Below are positions 17,368 through 25,574 of a stretch of DNA of 64,000 nucleotides, one piece after another; positions within the stretch are counted from its first letter, which is position 1, and each line of letters opens with the position of its first letter. The notes beneath the pieces were generated by a model. The model was not told the origin of the DNA. It saw nothing but the letters and a program-made list of their open reading frames with translations, and made no database searches. Made by a program: the position numbers and the translations under genes. This DNA comes from CBFDBF01 sp050291465 (GTDB lineage: Bacteria > Pseudomonadota > Gammaproteobacteria > Chromatiales > Chromatiaceae), in contig JBNKJV010000002.1 in assembly GCA_050291465.1 (NCBI GenBank), forward strand, positions 216,415 to 280,414, given 5' to 3'.

Positions 17368-20037
17368 CTATGGATCATCGGCGGATTCGGATCCATAGAC
17401 TTCTACCTTCTCCTTCTCTGCAATCCATTGCTCCAGTATCGGCAGAAGATCCCTGCGCCCGAACGGTTTGGCGATGTAATCATCCATCCCGGCATCGAGG
17501 CAACGCTGACGATCCGACTCCATAGCATTCGCCGTAAGTGCAATGATCGGAACCCGCCGTTTTCCGGATTCTTGTTCTTCAATTCGAATTGCCCTGGTGG
17601 CCTCATAACCGTCAAGTTCCGGCATCTGGCAATCCATGAATATGATGTCGAAATCACCTTGCCGCCACTTTTCCAAGGCATCCTGTCCGTTTTCCGCAAG
17701 GATCACCTCCATCCCCATTTTCTGCAGCATCAACGCCGCCACTTTCTGATTCACCAATACATCCTCGGCCAACAATACTCTGCCGTCGAACTTCACCTTG
17801 AGATCGGACTCCCGTTTTTCCTGGTATTCCGCTGGTTCGTTGGCAGATGGCTTATCACCGGTGCCGGCGCGTAATCCAAGGATTCCGGACAGGATGCGAT
17901 GCAGGACCTCGGAAAGCACCGGTTTGGTCAGAAAAGCGGAGAACCCCTGGGTCTTGTAATGCAGGGCATCTCCTTTTTGGGCGCCGGAGGTCAACAATAC
18001 CAGAGGCAATCCTGCTAACACTGCATCCTTCTTGATCTCTCGGGCTAACTGTTCACCATCCTGTATCGGCATAAAATGGTCCAGTATTGCCAGGTCGAAA
18101 GGACGGTCCGACGCTGCCGCGGACCGCAGTTGCAGCAGGGCTTGTTCACCGCTCTCAACCGCCTGCACCTCCATACCAAAGCTGCTGAGTTGCCCCTCCA
18201 GAACCTTCAGATTCACCTTGTTATCATCAACAATAAGAACCCGTACGCCTGTCAAATCGGCTTGATGCATCGTAATGGGATCGGAGAAAATAGGAAGCTG
18301 CAGTGAAAAACAAAAGCGTGAACCCTTTCCTGGGGTGCTTTCGACCTTGATCTCTCCACCCATTAATTTCACCAGATTTCGACTTATGGCAAGCCCCAAG
18401 CCGGTACCGCCAAATTGTCGAGTTGACGATGTATCGACCTGGGTAAAGGACTCAAACAACCGCTTCTGATTCTTTGCTGATATACCGATACCCGTATCTT
18501 CAATAGTGATATCCAACCGTGCCCACTCAGGTGCATCCATTTCCCCCTGGACATCAACAATCACGTGGCCTCTCTGCGTAAACTTTATGGCGTTGCCGAC
18601 CATATTCATCAGCACCTGACGTATCCGTCTGGCGTCTCCCATTAATCTTTTAGGGGTGCCCAGATGATAATCCAGGATCAGCTTGACTCCTTTCTCTTCA
18701 GCGTTGGGTATCAACAACCGAACCACATCGTAGACCGTCTGTTCCATATCAAACGGTTCAGGCGTCAACTCCAGTTTGCCCGCCTCCACCTTGGAAAAAT
18801 CCAGAATGTCATTGATTATGGCCAACAGTGAACGGCCGGACTCATGAATTGTCTCTACATATTCCTTCTGTTTATCATCCAGCCTGGTATCCCGAAGCAG
18901 TTCCGCCATTCCCAGCACCCCGTTCATGGGAGTGCGGATCTCATGGCTCATAACCGCCAGAAACTCCGTTTTGGCTTTTGATGCGGCTTCCGCCTGTTGG
19001 TGCGCTTCGATCAGGGCCTGCTCGGCCTTTTTACGTTCCGTAATATCCAGACAGGTTCCGGTTACGCGTACGGGCCTGCCTGCGAAGTCCCGCGCCATAA
19101 TCTTCCCGCGGTCCAGTATCCACCGCCATTCTCCCGGCTCTTTCTCCACTCGGTACTCGGCCTGATAGAACGGGGCCTGCCCTTGGAGATGCTCCTGAAA
19201 AAGTTGCTCCACCCGAGCCACATCCTCTTGATGAACCCGTTCTTTCCAGTGATCAAAATCCGTGGCCTGATCCCCCGGCGGAAAACCCTGCATCTTCGCC
19301 CAACGCTCATTGAAAGTAATTTTCCCGTCCCGGATATTCATATCCCAAAGTCCCTGGTCCGCCCCGGTGAGGGCCAATTCAAGTCGCCTCTCACTCTCCT
19401 CCAGCAATGTTTCCCGCCCGTCGCTCTCGATACGAAGAGCGATGTTCTGCATGGTCTTGCTGCAAAAGCGCCAGGCATTAAGGCTGATCATCGTCAGGAA
19501 CAAAAGGGTCATCACGCCCAGCGCCAGAGAAAAGGTTGTCGCCTCTATAAACAATTGAAGCAGGAGCGGGCCCAGAGCCAACGTCAGGAATGTAAAAACA
19601 GACTGCCACATCGGGGAGAGAGAGGTGACGGCACCGGCCGACACGCCGCCCAGCACCAGGACCAAAAACGTCTGATACATGATGTCATTACTGGGGAAAA
19701 AGAAAACAACTGCGAAACCCCACGCCGTTCCTGCCGCCAGAACCCCCAAAAAGAAGCGATCCGCCCAGACCCCGGTCTGGTCAAAAGCAGGCGCGGCGCG
19801 ACGAAACTTCAGTATGAGCAACCCGCGAAGGGCGGATATAAGAAAAATGCTGATCAACCATCCGGACAGAAGCCTACGGTCGGTTACCGGCCATAGAACG
19901 ACCACGGTCAGGACCGACATCACCATGGTCGCGAAGAGGGAAAACGGGAGCGCATCATATAGCAGTTGCGTCTGCTCAGATCTTATCCGCTGCAACTGCT
20001 TTTCGTCTGTGCTTTTATCAGGCTGAAGAGGATTCAT
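17368..20037 (-). CDS. Hybrid sensor histidine kinase with two receiver domains
   Basis: 889 residues. Order: six hydrophobic helices (about 29-187) forming a membrane sensor region; a PAS/PAC domain (about 213-335, with GDQATDFDHW and RPVRVTGTCLDITERKKAE-type ends); HisKA with phospho-His in FLAVMSHEIRTPMNGVL (near 365); and HATPase_c with DTGIGIS, FGGTGLGL. Two REC domains follow, VLIVDDNKVN...LAILDHFMP and RVLLAEDVLVN...IIFMDCQMP, each with its phospho-Asp. No HPt domain follows, so phosphotransfer to a separate HPt protein or direct regulation is expected. It stands alone with no response-regulator gene beside it. The closest neighbours downstream of its 5' end are the small membrane protein and the cytochrome pair, which suggests but does not show a redox-related signal. 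Confidence 0.92.
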   Translation of the reverse strand: MNPLQPDKSTDEKQLQRIRSEQTQLLYDALPFSLFATMVMSVLTVVVLWPVTDRRLLSGWLISIFLISALRGLLILKFRRAAPAFDQTGVWADRFFLGVLAAGTAWGFAVVFFFPSNDIMYQTFLVLVLGGVSAGAVTSLSPMWQSVFTFLTLALGPLLLQLFIEATTFSLALGVMTLLFLTMISLNAWRFCSKTMQNIALRIESDGRETLLEESERRLELALTGADQGLWDMNIRDGKITFNERWAKMQGFPPGDQATDFDHWKERVHQEDVARVEQLFQEHLQGQAPFYQAEYRVEKEPGEWRWILDRGKIMARDFAGRPVRVTGTCLDITERKKAEQALIEAHQQAEAASKAKTEFLAVMSHEIRTPMNGVLGMAELLRDTRLDDKQKEYVETIHESGRSLLAIINDILDFSKVEAGKLELTPEPFDMEQTVYDVVRLLIPNAEEKGVKLILDYHLGTPKRLMGDARRIRQVLMNMVGNAIKFTQRGHVIVDVQGEMDAPEWARLDITIEDTGIGISAKNQKRLFESFTQVDTSSTRQFGGTGLGLAISRNLVKLMGGEIKVESTPGKGSRFCFSLQLPIFSDPITMHQADLTGVRVLIVDDNKVNLKVLEGQLSSFGMEVQAVESGEQALLQLRSAAASDRPFDLAILDHFMPIQDGEQLAREIKKDAVLAGLPLVLLTSGAQKGDALHYKTQGFSAFLTKPVLSEVLHRILSGILGLRAGTGDKPSANEPAEYQEKRESDLKVKFDGRVLLAEDVLVNQKVAALMLQKMGMEVILAENGQDALEKWRQGDFDIIFMDCQMPELDGYEATRAIRIEEQESGKRRVPIIALTANAMESDRQRCLDAGMDDYIAKPFGRRDLLPILEQWIAEKEKVEVYGSESADDP

Positions 20038-20337
20038 CTACTTCTTATAGCGCTTTTTTGCTATCCACACCTCCCACCCTGCCGGAGGCGATGTCCATAT
20101 GCATAGAATATCGACTTTCGAGAGGATTTTCTTTAACCCTCGATCTTTCCCGGGGAATCAACGGCGCGGTGTAGCCCTGGTCAGGCCTGGCGCGGGACCA
20201 AGTAAAATACCCAAGGAATCTTCCTCCGGCCGCGTGGATGATATGACAAGGGCCCCTGGAAGGGGCCCAAACAGGCTGTTTAAAACATGTTCGGCGCCAC
20301 CCGCGTCCATCGCCCGCTCGCCGGCGCCCCACCTGAT
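20038..20337. other. Intergenic region with a strong hairpin
   Basis: 300 bases between the sensor kinase start and the small membrane protein end. It holds a GC-rich hairpin GGGCCCCT-GGA-AGGGGCCC (20250-20268). On the minus strand this could end transcription from the membrane-protein gene, but it is followed by only a short T stretch (TTGT). No convincing gene is seen. Confidence 0.5.
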
Positions 20338-20562
20338 CTATATATGGCGATAACGGCGAAACAACGTGTGCAACAGCCAACCCACCGCCGACACCCCTGT
20401 CAGCACGATCATTGCCGCGATTCCCAGAAGCGCGAGATACCAAAAGTAGACCAACACGGGCGTTTCAAAAATCCCACCCAGCGCGGTAACAAAAAGAGAA
20501 CCCACAATTATTGCGGAAATCACCAGGGTGAATTTCTTCAATCCCTCGCTCGTAAGGTTCAT
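20338..20562 (-). CDS. Small membrane protein of unknown function
   Basis: 74 residues from MNLTSEGLKKFTLV. AAAGGAGG seven bases ahead of the ATG is a near-perfect ribosome site and fixes this start over a longer one at 20589. Two hydrophobic segments (about 12-33 and 39-62) leave a basic C-terminus FRRYRHI, which should face the cytoplasm. No family is recognised. It lies downstream of the cytochrome pair on the same strand but 339 bases away, and upstream of the hybrid kinase, so a shared transcript is uncertain. Confidence 0.75.
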   Translation of the reverse strand: MNLTSEGLKKFTLVISAIIVGSLFVTALGGIFETPVLVYFWYLALLGIAAMIVLTGVSAVGWLLHTLFRRYRHI

Positions 20563-20901
20563 GACACACCTCCTTTGATCGGTTAACAAAATTCATCGAC
20601 TTAAGTTGTTTCTCGTTGCCGAGAGAATGTCTCCTCGGTCGATGATCCGGCGCATTGTTTTACCCGAGATACATCTTTTTGCCGGAATACCGATAGCTTA
20701 TATGGAGGTTATGAAACCAAGCTGAATGCAAACAAACATAATCCCTCACATTCACCAGGGAAGCCGGCCCTGCACTGCGGCACGACCCCGGGGCCTGACT
20801 CCAAGGGTTTATTTGCTTTGGGTTGGTTGTCCAGAAGAACCGTAAGAGCGTTGCGCGCCGGTCGATTTTATACCTGAGCTGGCAATTCGCCTTCCTGTGA
20901 C
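20563..20901. other. Intergenic region, no gene seen
   Basis: 339 bases between the small membrane protein and the cytochrome c gene. Both reading directions are interrupted and no good start or ribosome site is present. A weak dyad ACCCTTGG/CCCGGGGT around 20785-20810 resembles a MerR-type operator only loosely. Probably promoter DNA for the small membrane protein. Confidence 0.5.
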
Positions 20902-21720
20902 TCAATCGTCATCGTCATCATCATCGTCGTCATGGTGACGCCGGTAGTGCTCTTCATGCTCACCTCGGGAAAGATCCCTCCGGGAACGATAGGCGTCCCT
21001 ATCACTGGAACGCCAACGCTTCTCCGCCTCATCCTCATCGCCGCTACGATGACACTCAACACAGTTCTCGTATTCGTAGATCCCCTCTTCCCGGTGTTCT
21101 CTGCGAATCTTGGAACGGGAGTGTTCATGACAGCCATAGCAGGTGTAATCATTGTAATCGTTGTTGACATGGCAGGTTTCACAATCCGATCTGTGGTGGC
21201 GATCAAACCGGAAATAGTCCTCATGACGGAATGTAGCGGGCTTCCAGCCGACGATCGTATGGCACTGGCTGCAATTCCCGCTGATCTTGCGGTGCAGGGA
21301 ATCCTCTGGATTGGCATGACAACCCTCGCACTGCGTGTACAGGGATTGCGCAATCAGTTCGTGGGAAAAACGGCTGATAGGACGGAAAGCCATTACACCG
21401 TTGTGATCACTATGGCAGGCCACACAGTCGTCCTCGACCAGCTTCTGATGAAACGCCACGTTCTTTTTTTCGCCACCGATCGCTATGCCCTCAGTGGTTT
21501 TAAGCCCGATATCCTCAACTCTATGACAGGTTATGCATTTCTCCGGTGTGCTGCCGAAGAAAGGGGTATGACAGGAAAAACAGTCATCGGCGATCTCTAC
21601 ATGAGCCTGGATCGGCTTACCCGGACTTATCATAAAATTCGCTTCTGTAAATACCAGAGCAATCAGTGCAGCCAGGCTCAATGAGACGATAAGCAGTGGA
21701 TTCTTATACTTCATTGCCAT
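20902..21720 (-). CDS. Octahaem c-type cytochrome, membrane-anchored, with poly-Asp tail
   Basis: About 272 residues. The start MAMKYKNPLL is followed by a hydrophobic anchor or signal (about 5-23), then eight CxxCH haem sites: CFSCH, CITCH, CVACH, CEGCH, CSQCH, CETCH, CYGCH and CVECH, with many extra His for axial ligation. The haem region ends near residue 220. A highly charged tail follows (RSSDRDAYRSRRD) and finishes in nine consecutive Asp after HH. It should work in the periplasm as an electron carrier, similar to cytochrome c3/c7-like multihaem proteins; partner and substrate are unknown. Its start overlaps the stop of the cytochrome b gene (ATGA for the Met at 21714), so the two are translationally coupled. 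Confidence 0.88.
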   Translation of the reverse strand: MAMKYKNPLLIVSLSLAALIALVFTEANFMISPGKPIQAHVEIADDCFSCHTPFFGSTPEKCITCHRVEDIGLKTTEGIAIGGEKKNVAFHQKLVEDDCVACHSDHNGVMAFRPISRFSHELIAQSLYTQCEGCHANPEDSLHRKISGNCSQCHTIVGWKPATFRHEDYFRFDRHHRSDCETCHVNNDYNDYTCYGCHEHSRSKIRREHREEGIYEYENCVECHRSGDEDEAEKRWRSSDRDAYRSRRDLSRGEHEEHYRRHHDDDDDDDDD

Positions 21721-22289
21721 TGCCAGAAAAGAAAGATACTCAGAATATGCGCCAGGCCCAGAACCACAAAAGCGAGAGTGATCGGCAGATGCACCACACG
21801 CCACTGCTTCATCACCTCCACCGTCGTAGCATCCCAAAAGAGCTGTTGTTCAATCGCCTCCTCTCTCATCCCCTGCGCCCGGTAGTTGGCCTGCTTCTCC
21901 ACAAGCAACCGCCTGGATCGGTCCAATAAATACTTTCCGGTCATACCGCTGATTACGTTCACCAGCATGGCGACCAGCGCAAGCCAGGGAAGCATGGCAT
22001 ATACGTGAATACCCGCATGCACCAGGATCATCAGCGCTCCGACCAAGGTCAGGGTCTCGTGCAGAATCAGCAGGTGCTTGGGTTTCCCGAATTCGATTTT
22101 CTTGCGTTTACGCAGTGAATAGAGAAATGAGACGAGAATCAGCAGGGTGCCGGGGATTCCCAACCAGCGGCCAATCCAGACCAGGTCGAGCAGGTGCAAT
22201 AACCCGTCGAATATCAGAGCACCCAGTATCAGCCCGGTAAAAAGCAAAAGAAACGGTAAAACCTGTCTTCGAAGAATCGAGCGTTCCAT
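21711..22289 (-). CDS. Membrane protein, probable cytochrome b-like partner of the octahaem cytochrome
   Basis: 192 residues with hydrophobic helices near 11-30, 38-58, 71-92, 96-117 and 160-188. Several helices carry histidines suited to haem binding: LLH in helix 1, HLLILHETL and LMILVHAGIH in the middle, and WRVVHLPITLAF with LAHILS at the end. A charged loop (DRSRRLLVEKQANYRAQ) lies between helices 4 and 5. The pattern is that of a small di-haem b-type cytochrome or quinol-oxidising subunit, though no exact family is recognised. It comes first in a two-gene unit with the octahaem cytochrome, a layout that suggests electron transfer between the quinone pool and the periplasm. That role is inference. 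Confidence 0.7.
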   Translation of the reverse strand: MERSILRRQVLPFLLLFTGLILGALIFDGLLHLLDLVWIGRWLGIPGTLLILVSFLYSLRKRKKIEFGKPKHLLILHETLTLVGALMILVHAGIHVYAMLPWLALVAMLVNVISGMTGKYLLDRSRRLLVEKQANYRAQGMREEAIEQQLFWDATTVEVMKQWRVVHLPITLAFVVLGLAHILSIFLFWQWQ

Positions 22290-22565
22290 GGAGTCTCTCT
22301 ATAGTACCGGTTTCAGATTACTCTTTAGACGACTGACGCATAGCCTGCTGCCGGAATGAGTCCATTGCGGATCAACGTATCCGTTGCCATTACTGGTTCC
22401 TCCGGAGGCGACCGTCCTGACTGAATCCGATAGCCCGATGCTAAACGAGTTACATGAAATCAAACTGAAAATGCCGGCAGGATGACGGTGATTTGCTTTT
22501 TGAAATACCGGTTCCTGTCGCTCGCTCTCCGACGCAGGTCACGGAGGGCGACGCAGATTACGGGA

Positions 22566-24590
22566 TTAAGACTTTTCCCCGCTAAGCAGAGAATCCAGGC
22601 CGGTCTCATCCAGCACGGATATACCGAGCTCCTTCGCCTTATCCAGCTTGGAACCGGCCTCGGCTCCGGCAATCACATAATCGGTTTTGCTGGATACGCT
22701 CCCGGTAACCTTTGCACCCATCCTCTGAAGCTGCTCCTTTATCTCCTGCCGGGGGCGACTGAGGGTACCGGTCAAAACGATGGTCTTCCCGGCCAATGCC
22801 GAAACCGCTCCCGCGGACCCCTCTTCCTTTTCCCAACGGATTCCGCTTTCTAACAGTCTGGCGATCACTTCCTGGTTGTGGGATTGGCGGAAGAAGGTGA
22901 CGATGTGCTCCGCCACGATCGGACCCACATCCGGAACCCGTTGCAGATCTTCCTCGCCTGCCTGCTGCAACCGTTGCAGGTCACCGTAGTACAAGGCCAG
23001 GGCCCGAGCCGTAGCCTCCCCCACCTCCCGCACTCCCAGGGCGTACAGAAAACGCGCCAGCGTGGTATTTTTGCTTTTGTCGAGGGCGGCAATAAGGTTG
23101 GCCGCCGATTTCTCCCCCATGCGCTCGAGGCCGGCCAGTTGCGCCTGCGTCAGATGAAAAAGATCGGAAGGATCGTTGACCAGACCTTCGTCCACCAATT
23201 GCTCCACAAGTTTGTCCCCCAGGCCCTCGATGTCCAGGGCACGCCTGGAAGCGAAGTGTTTAATGGACTCCTTGCGTTGTGCCGGGCAGAAAAGGCCACC
23301 ACTGCAACGGGTGACGGCCTCGTCCCTATCCCGTATCACCTCGGAGCCGCATATGGGGCAGTGATCGGGCATCTGAAATAGCGCGGTCTTTTTCGGCCTG
23401 CGGTCCGGAACAACCCTGACCACCTGAGGAATCACGTCCCCGGCCCTGCGGAGGATGACGGTGTCTCCCACCCGGATATCCTTGCGTTGTATCTCGTCGG
23501 CATTGTGTAACGTTGCATTGGTAACCGTTACCCCGGCGACGTTTACCGGTTCCAGCCGCGCCACCGGCGTCAGGGCGCCGGTGCGTCCAACCTGAACCTC
23601 GATGGCCAGCAGCCTTGTCATCTCCTCCTGAGCCGGAAATTTCTGCGCAATGGCCCAGCGCGGCGCCCGGGCGACAAATCCCAGGCGTTCCTGAAAATCC
23701 ATCCGGTCCACCTTGAAGACTACACCGTCGATGTCGTAGGGAAGCTGCTCCCGCCGTTCGGCCAGAGCACGATAGTATGCGAGACATCCCTCAGCACCGG
23801 AGACCTGCTGCAATTCCGGTGAAACCCGTAAACCCCACTCTCTCAGCCGTACGATTCCGCCACTGTGGGTAGCGGCCAGGGGACCGCCCCCTATCTCGCC
23901 GAAACCATAGCAATAGATGGCCAGCGGCCGCTCCGCGGTCACCCGGGGATCGAGTTGCCGCAGGCTGCCCGCCGCCGCATTACGTGGATTGGCAAAGCCC
24001 TTCTCCCCCGCGGCCCGGGCGCGGGCATTGAGCGCGTCGAAACCCGCCTTGGGCATATACACCTCGCCGCGAACCTCCAGGATCGACGGCCATCCTTCGC
24101 CCAGCAGCCGCAACGGTACCGAAAGAATGGTGCGAACGTTCTGGGTTACATCCTCTCCCCTCTGGCCGTCACCCCGGGTGGCCGCCTGTACCAGGCAACC
24201 CTGCTCGTATCTCAGGCTGATCGCCAATCCGTCCAGCTTCGGCTCCGCCGCATAAACAATCTTCTGTTCCTCGCCCAACCTTTCCCTCACCCTGCGGTCG
24301 AACTCCGTCATCTCTTCTTCGGAAAAGGCGTTCTCCAATGAGAGCATCGGTACCCGGTGCTGCACCTCTTCAAAGGCGCCAAGAGGTTCCGCCCCCACCC
24401 GCTGGGTAGGGGAGTCGGCGGTGATAAGTTCCGGGTGTCGGCTCTCCAGTTCCTGGAGTTCCCGCAGCAGACGGTCGTATTCGCTGTCCGGAATTTCCGG
24501 ATCATCCAGCACGTAATAGCGGTAGTTGTGGTGGTCGATCTGTTCCCGCAGCTTTACCGCCCGTTGCGACGCGGGGATGGGTTTACTCAT
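22566..24590 (-). CDS. ligA: NAD-dependent DNA ligase LigA
   Basis: Seals nicks using NAD+ in replication and repair. 674 residues, the normal length. The Ia domain and the adenylation domain carry the nucleotidyl Lys in AEPKLDGLAISLRYE (near 115-129). The OB fold follows, then a Cys4 zinc finger (CPICGSEV...CSGGLFCPAQ), helix-hairpin-helix repeats, and a C-terminal BRCT domain (LAGKTIVLTGTLSRPR, near 596). Its ATG overlaps the zipA stop (ATGA), giving the conserved smc-zipA-ligA order. The gene is complete. Confidence 0.97.
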   Translation of the reverse strand: MSKPIPASQRAVKLREQIDHHNYRYYVLDDPEIPDSEYDRLLRELQELESRHPELITADSPTQRVGAEPLGAFEEVQHRVPMLSLENAFSEEEMTEFDRRVRERLGEEQKIVYAAEPKLDGLAISLRYEQGCLVQAATRGDGQRGEDVTQNVRTILSVPLRLLGEGWPSILEVRGEVYMPKAGFDALNARARAAGEKGFANPRNAAAGSLRQLDPRVTAERPLAIYCYGFGEIGGGPLAATHSGGIVRLREWGLRVSPELQQVSGAEGCLAYYRALAERREQLPYDIDGVVFKVDRMDFQERLGFVARAPRWAIAQKFPAQEEMTRLLAIEVQVGRTGALTPVARLEPVNVAGVTVTNATLHNADEIQRKDIRVGDTVILRRAGDVIPQVVRVVPDRRPKKTALFQMPDHCPICGSEVIRDRDEAVTRCSGGLFCPAQRKESIKHFASRRALDIEGLGDKLVEQLVDEGLVNDPSDLFHLTQAQLAGLERMGEKSAANLIAALDKSKNTTLARFLYALGVREVGEATARALALYYGDLQRLQQAGEEDLQRVPDVGPIVAEHIVTFFRQSHNQEVIARLLESGIRWEKEEGSAGAVSALAGKTIVLTGTLSRPRQEIKEQLQRMGAKVTGSVSSKTDYVIAGAEAGSKLDKAKELGISVLDETGLDSLLSGEKS

Positions 24591-25450
24591 CGTGCGCTTT
24601 TTGCCAACTGCAGTTTGCGGTGAAACTCCTGAATCTCTTCCCGCATGTGTTCGATGGTCTGTTTACTGAGATCGCTGTGACTTTCGTCCTGCAACTCTCC
24701 ATCCAGGAGGGTGGCCAGCCGCTCCGCGGTATGCAGCATTTCGGAGAAGATGCTCAGACCGTCCTTTGGTCCCGGCAACAGGGTAAAAAGCAGCAGACCC
24801 GGGGTAACAAAATCTTCCATCTGATCCGGAGAGAATGTGCCTGGTTCCACCAGGTTCGCCATGCTGAAGAGTGGACCTTTCTGCGGGTCCTCATAGTTTG
24901 GGAAATGGTAAATATCCATATCACCGAACTGCAATCCCACCTCAGAGATCGCATAAAGGACCTCCTGTCCCAGAAATTGCCCTTCACGTGGCACCACGTT
25001 TAACTGAATAAGCTTGGTTGGAAGCGGCTTCTTCTCAACAACGTCCGGTTTTTCAGCCTGTTCCAAATTTAAAAACGGGAAAGAGAACTGCTCGATATCG
25101 CGACGAATTCCCCGCTTCTTACCTTTCTCTTCCTTGACCAGGTCGCCGAGCCGCTCCAGGTCCTGGTCCACGGTCTCTCCACGCGGAACGGCCGTGGGGG
25201 CCTCTTCCGCCGGGGTGGTTTCGGGCTCCTCCTCAGGGGGATCATCTTCGGGGGAGGTGTCCGGTGCCCACAACGGCTCCCTGTCATGGAACGCAGGTGT
25301 CGTGGTATCCGTTACCGTCTCGTCCTGAAAGCGCACAGAAGAGCTATCACCCCGTTCCCTGCCCTGCTTATACCGATCGGCGAGATAGATCCCCAAGATC
25401 AGGGCCAGGCCGGCGAGAAACAGGATTAGACGGAGAATGTCGGCTTCCAT
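24587..25450 (-). CDS. zipA: Cell division protein ZipA
   Basis: Inner-membrane anchor for FtsZ at the septum. 287 residues. One N-terminal membrane helix (DILRLILFLAGLALILGIYL, 4-23) faces the periplasm with its short end. A Pro/Glu-rich linker follows (about 35-150), then the C-terminal FtsZ-binding domain with KLIQLNVVPREGQFLGQEVLYAI-type sequence (near 150-172), FPNYEDPQKGPLFSMANLVEPGTF and LFTLLPGPKDGL. It overlaps ligA by 4 bases and lies 124 bases after smc. Domain layout and context agree. Confidence 0.94.
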   Translation of the reverse strand: MEADILRLILFLAGLALILGIYLADRYKQGRERGDSSSVRFQDETVTDTTTPAFHDREPLWAPDTSPEDDPPEEEPETTPAEEAPTAVPRGETVDQDLERLGDLVKEEKGKKRGIRRDIEQFSFPFLNLEQAEKPDVVEKKPLPTKLIQLNVVPREGQFLGQEVLYAISEVGLQFGDMDIYHFPNYEDPQKGPLFSMANLVEPGTFSPDQMEDFVTPGLLLFTLLPGPKDGLSIFSEMLHTAERLATLLDGELQDESHSDLSKQTIEHMREEIQEFHRKLQLAKSAR

Positions 25451-25574
25451 AGGTTATAGTCTGCGACGAGTGGCAAGCCGCAATTCCACGGCATTGAGTA
25501 TTATAAACCAGGATTCGATAAGAACTCTCTGCGTATTCCGCGTCTCGACCATCAGGAATCTGTCCGGAGCTTCC

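Noticed and set aside
20250..20268. GGGCCCC hairpin as a confirmed terminator
   Set aside because: The T stretch after it is too short to be sure; kept only as a note in the intergenic entry.
20785..20810. MerR-type operator before the small membrane protein
   Set aside because: The dyad matches at only 6 of 8 positions, and no MerR-type gene is nearby.
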